Source: Halichondria panicea (Eukaryota; Porifera; Demospongiae; Suberitida; Halichondriidae). From it: a stretch of DNA of 64,000 nucleotides. The notes beneath the pieces were generated by a model. The model was not told the DNA's origin. It did no database searches and was given only the letters and a program-made list of their open reading frames with translations. A program made the translations under genes and the position numbers. The stretch lies in contig NC_087385.1 in NCBI RefSeq assembly GCF_963675165.1, forward strand, positions 2,294,501 through 2,358,500, written 5' to 3'. Positions 37,501 to 49,500 of this stretch are shown here, one piece after another; positions within the stretch are counted from its first letter, which is position 1; each line of letters begins with the position of its first letter.

Positions 37501-40500
37501 ATTTTGGAAAAATACCGTTATTGTCCTTACTATGGCAAATACGGTAGAAGCCTTCAAACCCAAATGGAAATATTTGGCACCATCCGACAAACAACAAGAA
37601 TTCACGCAATACATCAATGAATTCAGGTCAAAAATTCGTTCTATCCTTGAAGACGATATCAAACTTGATAAAGACATTGTTACAAAGATGAAAATTGTTC
37701 CTGCTGGTCACTATGATGATAGAAAGCTTCCTGGTCGTGATTACTGGCTCTCTGACTTTTACTTTGAATGTCTGGACGCCATTCCCTCACCAGAAGCCAA
37801 AGGAGCTCTCCTCAATTTAAGCCTAGACCGGTTCAAGATGAAAAGTGAGGTGGTCGACAGTAACTTCAAAGAAGATGCTGAAATGCAACCGATTGTTGTT
37901 GATGTGGAGAATGGTTTTGTTATAATTTCCGAAACGATTGAAAACTGTTCAATACCAGTTGGGTCTGCAGCTCCTAACGATCAGCCTACTGAAGGTGGCA
38001 TAGGCACCAAAGGAGCAGCTGGTATCGGTAGTGGTGTGGGGGGTGTGGTTGGGGCTGGGCTTGGGTTTATCGGTCTTCTTGGTGGCCCACTCGCCTTTTT
38101 TACGGTTCCGGCTGGAGCAGCTGTTGGTACTGCATTGGGAGCTGGCCTGGGGTACGTCACAAAGAAAATTATCGGCTCAAGTGAACCGTCAGCCAGCAAC
38201 GAGTCTAAAACTGAGAAAAATTGACATTAATTAGCTAGCTCTATTTATTATATACTCACAAAACTTTGTAGGATCCAAAATGTTTACAGAATGATATTTT
38301 CTTAGTTTGTTGTTAACTCAGTATTTCTTTTGAGATTAAAACTTGGTAAATATAATGTGGTTGCTGTTCATGCAGGCTATTATACATGTACATTAATCTT
38401 CTTTGCATTAGGTAACCCACCTGATAGCCGGACATGTTGGCAGCACCAAGTACCATGTAAGCTTACATGAACTGCATCTCCACAGTTTGTAGGGAGATAT
38501 CAACTCGTCACATTGTAGAGAGCTAGGTTGTCCTTTTTCCGAGGTTTAATATATTTTGTAGGAAATAACATTTAGGGGGCAGATCAAAGCAATATATATA
38601 TATTTAGGTATATTAAGTGTTCTTATAGTTCCACTGTGTGTGCGATGATTAAATATTCATTCTACATAATTTTATATGTACAAGAATCAAATGCGAAGGA
38701 TTTTTGAGCTCATAAATACTTTTTCATTTAACATGTACTCTTATCTCCCAGGTGGCTCGAAAACTCCGGCTCCCAGTGTTACTACCATCCTGGGTGGAGT
38801 CCTGTTGGGGTGATGGCCTTAAACAAGTGATCTACGCCACCGACCCAACCACCTTCCCACCTCATCAGGCACCACCATTCACCGGAATTACTATCACTGT
38901 TACAGGACTCGACGAAAAAGCAAGGTCAAAGGTCAAGAATACGTGCTCGGAGAACGGAGGGAAATATTCCGGAGAGTTAACAAAGGACGTTTGCACTCAC
39001 CTCCTAGTGGGGAACAAGTCCAGTAAGTGCATGCATGTGGGTCATAGTTTATAATTATAGTATCTTCAATACTCAGCTGGGTTTTTTCCTAAGATGCTCC
39101 CCATAAAAGTCACGAAAGTCACGTTATTTCCACTATTGTCTAAGATTTGTATGTACATTTGTTGTTGCATTCAGCACATTGAAATGATTAATAAAAACTA
39201 GAGGATATTTTACCCGAGGCGCGCGTGGGCGGCCACGGGTATAGTAGTCTGTTGGTTTGTTTGTATAATGAGTGAGTCTGCTTACCTGGATGGATAGCCT
39301 TCATACAACAAGTAATAGTAGCAGATTTTGATGTTAAAGCCTCATTGTCGAATAAAAGCGAGCAAAAACGAACTTGCATGTTGGCAGCTAGCTAACTACA
39401 CGCGGCCTTTATTCGAAACAGATTCCGTATTTGCAGCTGAAGTGATCCCGTACCCTAATTATGGAAAAGGGTAACTAAAGTAGAAAGCTAGAATTGTGAC
39501 TGCTTCGAGTGGATCCTAGCGCCAAGGCTTCTCTGAGACTCTAGGCTTCTTTGCTGTGATCCTAATCCACAGTACATGTCTCATGGTCTCATGTACAGGC
39601 CTACCACTAAAACTCTATTCTCAGCATGCCTCATGAGTCCACTCTGATTTTATTGCTCCTGAGTTGCTGTGCTAGACATACATACTACATGCACTGGATC
39701 GTCTGGTTTCTTTATGCATGTCACCAGCCAGGGCTTGCACTTTAGTGCTCTATAGTTTCTCATTTGACACTCTGCCTAATAACTTGTGGTATTGAGGTAA
39801 TTTATACTACAAACGCACACACTTTTGGCATCCAGGTGAGTGAACACACACAGACAGACAGACTAATAAACCAACAGACTAGTATAACACACCAGAGGAA
39901 GTCGGACATCACTTGAACTTTCACTAATTATGACCTTTTAATGACATTCCAGGCCAAATTACTTTTCGTTTTTGCTGACTCAGCAGTAGAATACGACTGG
40001 ATTTAGCTTGTATGGCTATTATATGCTGATAGGGTTAGGTCCAGTAACCATCACAGACACCAACACAACAAGTTGTCAACAGATTCAGCGACAGAAACCG
40101 TGCAGAAACATTGTCTCATAAATCAGTCGCCCTCTATGACATGGACTCGTGATTAGGCCGCCCAACGTTTAGAGGGCAGCTGAAATATAAGACTAGCAGA
40201 AGTACAGTAGACGTTACTGCTGAGTCAGCAAAAACGAAAAGCAATTTGGCCTGGAATGTCATTAAAAGGTCATAATTAGTGAAAGTTCAAGTGATGTCCG
40301 ACCTCCTCTGATAACACACGGCTGCCTACACGCGGCTGCCTACACGCTGAACACACACACACAGACAGACTAATAAACCAACAGACTACTATAACACGCG
40401 GCTGCCTACACTACACGCCGAACACACACAGACAGACAGACTAATAAACCAACGGACTACTATAACACGCGGCTGCCTACACTACACGCCGAACACACAC

Positions 40501-43500
40501 AGACAGACAGACTAATAAACCAACAGACTACTATACGATGAGCTATCTCACTGTTACACAGCAAAAACACTTACATGCATCATCGTATTTTAGTGTTAAA
40601 ATGGCAGAAATTTATGTCATTTTATATGAAATTTCAAAAGATACGTTTCATTTAACATAATGTTTTGTTTTATGTTACTGTAACGAATGTGTTTTTACTG
40701 TGTATTTGTGTGTTCAAAGCTGTTGAAATGGTGAGTATATATTATTATAATTATGCACTAAACACTATATCTTATGTACATACAATATTAGTTTATAATC
40801 GTAGACATTGTCTCTATATCATCGAGCTGACATGTTAATAAGCATGCATGTAAAAGGGTGCATATAATTAATTATACTCGGAATCCTTTTAGCTGAACCA
40901 TACGTATACATGATGGTGGGTGGTAAAAATTGGTGACTTCGACGTGATTCGAACACGCAACCTTCTGATCTGGAGTCAGACACGCTACCATTGCACCACA
41001 AAGTCACTTCACAAAATATAACCGTGTTCGAACTCACCAAACCAGTGATGGAACTTCTTGTTGTGGATAGTACTTGACTTTCAAACTCTTGTAAAATATG
41101 TCAGAAAAAAAGCATGCTATTTAACGCAATTTTAACGTTAACAGAGTTTTTTTTAGTAGAGACTTCTGCACCTTACCCATACACTATAGTCTAAACTTTG
41201 TCTCTATGTTCAAGGTTTATTACCCCTTCAGGTACCAAGTACAGATACGCTCGTCAGTGGAAGATGCACTGTGTCACGTCTCAGTGGTTCTATGACAGCG
41301 TGGACTGTGGCTATTGTATGCCTGAGGTAGAGTATGATGTGGACGGTAGTGGAGGTGCCGAGAAGGAACCAGAGAAGGCAGAAAACGGCTGGAGGAAGAG
41401 CCTGGAGAGCTTTAAACTACCAACTGTGGCTGATGATGAATTTCTTGATGGCTGTAAGGTAGGCAGCCCATATTATTGTCAGAGATCATTCAGTAGGTTA
41501 TGTATATGCATATGACTCTTTCTGCCCAATGCATGCGTCTAGTTTGGTCCTTTGTGCACCATTGATACCATACTGCCTCTAATGTTCCTTAGTGGTAATA
41601 CTGTACATTAATGCTTGCCTACAACAGTTGTGTAAACTTCAGGTGCAATCAGCTTACCCCCTCTCCTCAGATCTTTCTGACTGGTTTCAGTGAAGAGGAG
41701 TTGATGGTAGTGTACAAAATCGTTAATCTTGGGGGCGGAGTCAGACTGGATCGGCTGAGTGAGGAGATCTCTCATGTGGTGATGGGGGACAGGGAGCAAT
41801 CCGTTGTTACCACAATACAACACCTCAACAGCAGGTTTGCGTGGACACACTAGTGCATGTGTATAATTATATCTGTCCCTTCAATGGTCAGAAAAACCTC
41901 TAGCACAGGAAGTTCAATTGTTACATTGAAAGACTGTATGTCACCTGTTGTATAATTTGTAGAAGTATGACTGTATTTCGTCCCACCCCCCTTCAGTCCA
42001 CGTGTGGTGAGTGCCCAGTGGCTATTGGACTGTTGCAGTATAGGGGAGAGGGTGAATGAGGAAGACTACCTCTGTCTCCACTCGGGTGAGAGCATGACTG
42101 CCGGGAAGAAGAGGTGAGGCTAAACAAACAATTGTTATGCCTCAGTTGCGCATGCGTAGCGAGGTATATACGGTGTGTGCCTGTTTGTTTGTGTAGACTG
42201 CCACAGTGAAGTACAAGTAAGAGTTTCTATAGGCTTCTAGTCACGTTTTCTTGGATTGCAATTTGTGGATTTGCAAAACATTGCTTCGTTCTCGAGTTAT
42301 ATAGCTATAGGTTTTGTTTACTTGGAATGTCTTTGTAACCTTTTCAGAATAGTGCGTAGAAAACTTGTCCATGGAGTGCTGCTACTATTTAACTCTGCAC
42401 TAGAACGCTATATAGCTATTGGTAGTGCACTTGGCTGTTTCATGCATCCATTAAATTTTGGCATCCTTTTTAGCAACGATCATGGTTGATCATTTCCCAC
42501 TTTTTAAGGCTTGTTTTTAGCAAGATCTAGTAGTTTTTACCGGCGGTGCATGCTTTCATTTATTGAGAGGACAACCTAAGAGTGGCAGAGGTTGTTTGCT
42601 TTGATGCTCATTGTGTAAGAACCTGCATGCCCTGTATAATTATGCATGGGATATTACTAGTAACAGTACATCGGGACATTTTGATTTAGGTATGCCTTGA
42701 CGTGTGATTCATGTGCCTAATAAGGGGATGTTAACTTTCTTCTATTACAGGAAGCTACCCGATGATAAGAATGATGGTATTGATGCTGCTAAACGGCCGT
42801 GTTACCAAGGTTATGATGACAATGAGCTGCTAGATGAGGAGGATTTAATGAATCAGTACAAAATGAGGGATTCCCTTACCGAAGCTCCACCCACAGGAAG
42901 CGGAGTGCTGAGTGGGTATTCTCTATCAGTGAGCAGAAGAATTCCAGCAGAGGATCGCAAGATGTCTGTCCGAGTTATCACAGAACAAGGAGGTATACCC
43001 CCAGTGCACGTAGCATTGTATATAACAGTGCCCTACTACCGGTAGTTGATAGTGCAAATAATGTACTGCTTTTAAATTAGCAGTGTACCCTTTATAGCAT
43101 TTCAATTTTACTATGTCTTGGTGTGCGCATGCGCAGCGAGGTATACGGTTGTGTTTGTGTGTATGTGTAGGAAAATTACATCTATAGAACGCTAGCTATA
43201 AAAGAGCTGCAAAGCTGTACTGTATACTAATGTAGTATCCATTCATTATAGACTTTGAACTTTTGGCAACCTTTTTAGCAACACTCAGAGTCGATCATGT
43301 CCCACTTGCACATTTCCTGCATGCTATTAAACAAAAAGTATTAGCTGCATGATTCTACATGTAGCTTTCCACTGAGACATCAGCACCTGCTATACAGTAC
43401 ATTTATTTGCAGGCAAGGTGGTGTCTCCTCCTAACGGCTCATTTTATATCCTACCTATTGAGTTTTTCGAAGAGAGTGCTATGCAACAGAGTGAAGCTAC

Positions 43501-46500
43501 TCACGTCACTATGATCTGGGTGGTGAGTGTGTGAGGAATGTAGTGTGTGGGGAGCAGACTGGATGGGTCCATGTTCTATTCACTCACAGATTGTACAATG
43601 TAGTTGAGAATTGCCTACTTTTCCCCCTTGCAGCTACACTCTATTGATGCCGGCACTCTACTTGAACCCTCCTCCCACTTCCTGTTCATGCCAATGGCCA
43701 CACCCATCTCCACAACCACCCTCTCTGGCTGTGTCCTTGCCTTCAGTCAGTTCTCTGACATAGAGAGAGAGCATCTAATCCGACTCAGCAAGAGCCTGGG
43801 AGCCGTGTGAGTGGTATGTGTGTGTGGGGTGGGAGGAGTGTGAGTGTGTGCAACTGTTCCGGGGAGTGGGTGGTGTGTGTGGGGTGGGAGGAGTGTGAGT
43901 GTGTGCAACTGTTCCGGGGAGTGGGTGGTATGGAGTGAATGTGTACACTAAGATGAGTATATGTATATATATACCCATTGAAGTGTTGTATACATGTACA
44001 TGTTTATAATGTTGGGGCAAATACAAGATTCAAACATTTTTGGTCTTCTGTATGATTTATGTTATGTGTATAATTGCAGTGTACAGGACCATTTTGCTCG
44101 GTACCCAGCCCATGGTCTCCTGGCGACTACCCACCTTATAATGAAGCACCCCTCAGGGGACAAATACTCGTTCTCAGTCAAGTGGGGGGTACCTGCTGTG
44201 ACAGACAGGTGGGGTACTAGTAGTACCATTCGTTTGTAGACTGTACCAATCACTAATGTTGTACGTGCATCGTAAGTTACTAAAAGTGTCCCCTTGTATA
44301 CGATGCATGTACATGTATATAAGCTGTGTTGCATCGATATCTCTTAGACTTCCAAGCAGGAAACAACCTTAAGATGTGTTCTTACAATTTACAGCTGGTT
44401 ATTTGCCTGTGCCAAGGCTCGGATTATTGTTGCCATTGACTCCCACCTTGTCAGTCTCCAGGAGGTTGCCCCGCCTCTCTCTGTTCCCACCCTCCCCTTG
44501 TCCTCGGCAGCCCCACCCACTTCCCTATCCAACAACGTTCAAGCTAGTCTGTCCACATCAAAAGAATGTGATGTTGAGAGAGCAGAGCCTATGAAAGATG
44601 TAAAAGGGAGGTTGACCATTCTCAGTGGTGTGGTAATAGCACTGAGTAAGAAGCTGGGAACTCAGGAGGGTGAGTCAAAGCATCGCTGTGCACATTAGTA
44701 GCACCTGAGCAGTGTATAAGCAATGGCTGGAAACTTGTTGAAGAAAGCTGTTCGCACTATCCATTTCGTTCCTATTTCAAAAGAAATCTGCCCGAATGTA
44801 CATATATGCGTTTACACAAACACTCACAAACATGTACAACACCTCAGAATTAGCGCTCTGCATGTGTTTATATACTCTTAGCTAAACCGCTTCTGGCACA
44901 ATCTACACCACCTCCAGAAGTGGGTTGGCTAATCCGGATTAGAACCCGGATAAGGCCGTTTACACGAACGCGGTTAGGTTTAATCCGGATTCCAACCCGG
45001 CCTGGTGTAAACGGGGCTTTATTTAAATAAAATAGCCTCTTTATGTTAGTACTGCTACAAATTAGTAGCTACTGTGCCCCTCCAGAAAAATCGTACCGTT
45101 TCTAAAAAGGGTGACCTCTGACCTTTAGAAGATATACTGTAGAGCGAATACTGTCTAGAAAAGAATCAAAGTTAGGTTGAGGGTTCATTTCGCTAATAAT
45201 AAGATGTCGTTATTAACGTTTTGGCTTTCGTGTCAAACCTCCTCTGTTTTTAGGACAATAAGAAGCTCTGTGCCAAATATTGTCAAGTAGTTACTGTACA
45301 TCTATACTGCCCCCCCCCCCCTCCTGGCCATAGTATAGCCACCCTGTTTGAACTTTACACTGATGGGGGAAGCACTGTATATAACTGAATTCTGAAATTG
45401 TACATTGTAACATGAATGCACGTCAACACATTGCCCTTGCTATACTCAGCCCAACTGAAATCTCTGGCCTTGGAGATGGGAGCTGAGTTCAAGAAGAGAC
45501 TGGACCACAAGTGTACTCACTACGTCTATCAGGTAGCAGCCATAAAAATTGTACCTTTAATGTGTTCTTTTACCGTGTTGTTGAGAAACCCCAATGACTA
45601 CACACTTATATTGGGTATAATTTGTAGGATTTCTATAATATGCATTTTCATCAGTCGTATTGATTCGTTGAAGGATTCAGCTGCATAGTGATTTAGTGTG
45701 TGCATCAATAAACTCATTTCTGTTCACTTATGCATGTACGCGTGCATGCGTGCAGGGTAAGGCTACAGAGGCACTGAGGGATCGTGAGGTGAAGATGGCT
45801 AAAGAACAAGACTGTTTCATTGTGTCCCCACACTGGATCACAGCGGTGAGTGGCTACATGTATAAATACTGTAGACTTTTGATTTGATGAGAAAATAATT
45901 GTACTTCGGTATGACGTATATATAGCACACGATACTAATAGTATAATTATAGCATATTCTACCGACCTACCCTAATTCCATACTACAAAAGCAGGTAGTG
46001 TGGATGGGCTTTCGAAAACAGTAGTTTTGTCTCAAAATTAGGCCTACCCAGGTGTTTGTCGAAATTACGCTCACTCATTAAGTATTTTTTGTCCGAGTCT
46101 GAGGCCTGCCAGCGCTTGAAAACAACAATATACATGGGTAAAGTAGCTAGGTATAAAGAAAAGTATGATTGTTTGCATCAGAAGGTTGTTATACCTGCAA
46201 ATAGGAGCAATAATAATGTTCACCTTTGACCCCACAGGAATTCTATAATAATTATGGTCTATAATTATTACATAATTGACCGCGTCATGATGATGCAAGC
46301 ATGTCCAACACTTCCTCTGATAGAACATTAAGTTGTGTGTGTAGCCCTCGTATCCAATTTTTGTAAAATGTGTATAAAAACAATAGAAACTGTTTGTGTG
46401 TGTAAGGCCTATACTACATGTACCATTACTCTTGTGTGCAATTATATATAGGCATGCTATCATTATGTTTCCCCCTCCCCCACACACATACACAGTGCTC

Positions 46501-49500
46501 AGAGCGGTGTGCTCGAGTAGAAGAGGCTGACTACCCTCACACCTACAACCCCAACATGGCTCTGGTGAGTAGCTGCACACAAATTTACTTTTGCATGGTA
46601 ATAACTAATCGGTATTAATGTGACAATGTTTTTTCGTTTCAGAGGAGGTCCGATCACCAATTACTATACAAGTTTAGTGCATTTTCAGCATTTAAATCAA
46701 AATGCAGGGCCCGAATAACATTAGTTATGGTCACTGTAATAATTACCTTAAGGTTACTATTATAGACGGGTAGTAATTTTAGCGTACTAATTTTGGCGGA
46801 TTTGTAGCAAATTCATTAGCACAATATTTGTCAAAAGATGCATGTACCGTACCCTCGCGAAAATACGCCCACCCTTTTCTGCAAGAAGTCTAGGCTTATT
46901 AGGGGACTGGGCATTTAATCGCGAACTGCGAGTTTTCATTTGAATATACGCCCACCCGCGGCCTCAAATCGAGGTTTACACTTTGCTCTATGACCATTCT
47001 TTATGTTTTCATTTTAACTCTATTCGTTGCTTGTCACTTGTGTCGATGTCAAATGTAGCAGAAACTTCCCAAAGGATGGAAGGTCATACTCCTACAGAGC
47101 AGCTATCAGGTACTTTTGTTTCAGAAAACCAAGGCAAGGTAACCTGCAAAATTGGCCTGTGTGATAACTTTCTTGGACTTCGTGTTTTCTTTTCTCTGCA
47201 TATAACCTTAGGACTACTTGTTCCCTGCATATACATCTTCAAGGGCAAACAGATCCATACAGAGAAAGTTATATGTCTGATCTGGTCCAGCAAGGAGTAT
47301 AGTCTTACTAGCTACTACCCTTTCTTCACTAAAATTAACAGTCAACATGTGGCATTTAGCTACTGCGCATGCTCAAACTCTTCATTCTGGGTGGGCTTAT
47401 AATCGAGTGAAAATACCCTTGTGCAAGAACTTCGAAGCAAAAGAGGGGATGGGCGTTTATTCAAGATGGGCTTATTTTCGCGAGGGTACGATACTAAGAG
47501 TATGATATAGATGGTTTTAGCATGCATATAATACTCTCAAAATCACATTTTCATTATGCGCATTACAATGTGCATTATATGCTGCGTGTAAACAGGGCTT
47601 ATTACAACATTAGAAAAATAAATAAATAGATTCATAAATTATTAGCGCAGACTTAGTTAGCGTTAATTACAAATTCGCTAAAATTAGTACCCGTTTATAA
47701 TAAGGTATGCATGCCTGATGGTCAGTAAAACAACGCTATATAGTGCAAGCTTTCACTCTGTTCAGATGATGGTCATCCAAATGCACTGCATATTGCAGGA
47801 TGTGAGTCTTTGGATATAGCCTTCATGCATGCTTCGTTCAAATAAAAGGGAGCAAAAGCTGAACTGAACTTTGTCTGCATGCATGCATGGCTACATGCTA
47901 CATGGCTAGCTACACGCGGCCTTTTAATCGAGGTACATAGAATTATTTATTTGGAGCTGAAGATATCCTTTACCAGGATCAATGGAAGAGGGACCCTAAA
48001 GTAAGAAGCTATAGCTATAGAATTATGATTTTGATTGTGGTTGCATGTGCTTACCCTAGCCCAGAACATACCAGAAGGCTTCTTTGCTGATTTTGCTGTG
48101 ATTCTAGTCCGCAGTGAATGTCTCATGCACTGTGTGCATGCATGTGTTATTGATATTTAGCATCCATTTTCTTCTATATTTAGGCTGGTCTCTCAATGCC
48201 AAGAAATACCCTCAGTCAGTTGCAAGCCAAGACCACATCAACACATTTGGATGCCCCACAATCCAACACCATGCATGGGAATGAAACAGGTTCTGAGGAT
48301 GACACCGATTCTTATAATTCTGAGAGTGATACGGATGACACTAAAGTTGCATCTTCGGAGGCTGCCAAACGTTTGCAAGAGCATCTTGAACAAATCAAGG
48401 AAGCCCCAATGGATCAGCATAAAAAACGGCGCAGTCGCCGACTCTTGGGCAAGGAAGACAAGACAAACGAAGCCCCACCACCCTCACACCAGCCACACCA
48501 TCGCAAGTCCCCACATAAAAAGGGGCGAAGTAGACGAGATCGCCGCGGAAAACGGAAAGAAGAACAGCTCCTCGAGAGTCAAGTAACTGATTCACAGCTG
48601 CTGCAAGTGACCTATGATGACCCCAACGGCAGGAAAGAGAGAGAGAAACTACTGGCCAAGATTGATAGGTGAGAACTGGGTTGTACTTCTTGTTACGTGA
48701 TTGTGGATTGTATATATAGAATAAGGTAGCAAGTGACTGAGTATATACAGTTCAGCTCCTACACATGCATGCAGTACTGGTATCGTAACTGTCCTTTGTT
48801 ATGGATTGATATAGAAGCTGTGTTTTGCATTTGCATTACAGAGGAGACAAATTGAAAACCCGTGGACTTGAAATAAGTGAAGCTGTTGGAGATGATGCTC
48901 CTCCGAAAAGTATAGATTGTCCGCTCAGTGAAAACAAACATCAAGTATTAAAACCTCAATCTTCCAAAGATTCAATATCTAGCAACAAACTTGTTTGTGA
49001 TAATGACCTCCCCCCGAGCACTCCCGCTGCTCCCTCATTGAACGTTCCCATAGTAACACACGCGAGCAAAGGTGGAGGAGTTCAACAACTGTATGATGAG
49101 AGAAACACTAGCATCACTACCAGGGTGAGTGAGTGCTTGTGTAATTTAATAGAGCCATCAGGTTCGTCTTCATGTGTTCTGTCTAAGTTTACTTTTGTCA
49201 ACCCTAAGCATGGAATTACATTATCAAAACATTGTTGGTTAAAAGTAAGCTCTATCACTTTCTTGTGACTTTTTAAGTCTTGTTCTACAATCCTCCATTG
49301 ACTGCAGACCCGGAGACAGTGTCAACCTAAGATTCTTCTGTCTTCTTTGGACCAGAGAGTAAGTGCATTATTCACACCAGCAGAAAAGTGCCTACGCAAT
49401 GCTATGTCACTGTATGTACCTCATTCTATATGAACAAGTTATAAAACACATGCATATGAGCGTTTGAAACATCGATACTCTGGAGAAAATGCTCTTCAAT

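Noticed and set aside
39838..40534. CRISPR-like regular repeats
   Set aside because: Units are contiguous with no unique spacers and the context is animal DNA; it is a minisatellite.
40819..41040. 73-codon - strand frame
   Set aside because: It is the tRNA-Trp gene read as codons.
46071..46580. 169-codon - strand frame
   Set aside because: Overlaps a phase-verified TOPBP1 exon (46496-46564) on the other strand and has the Tyr/His/Cys-rich makeup of random AT-rich frames.
46983..47402. 139-codon frame inside the inner transposon
   Set aside because: No transposase or other domain words; likely a chance frame. Kept only as part of the element description.
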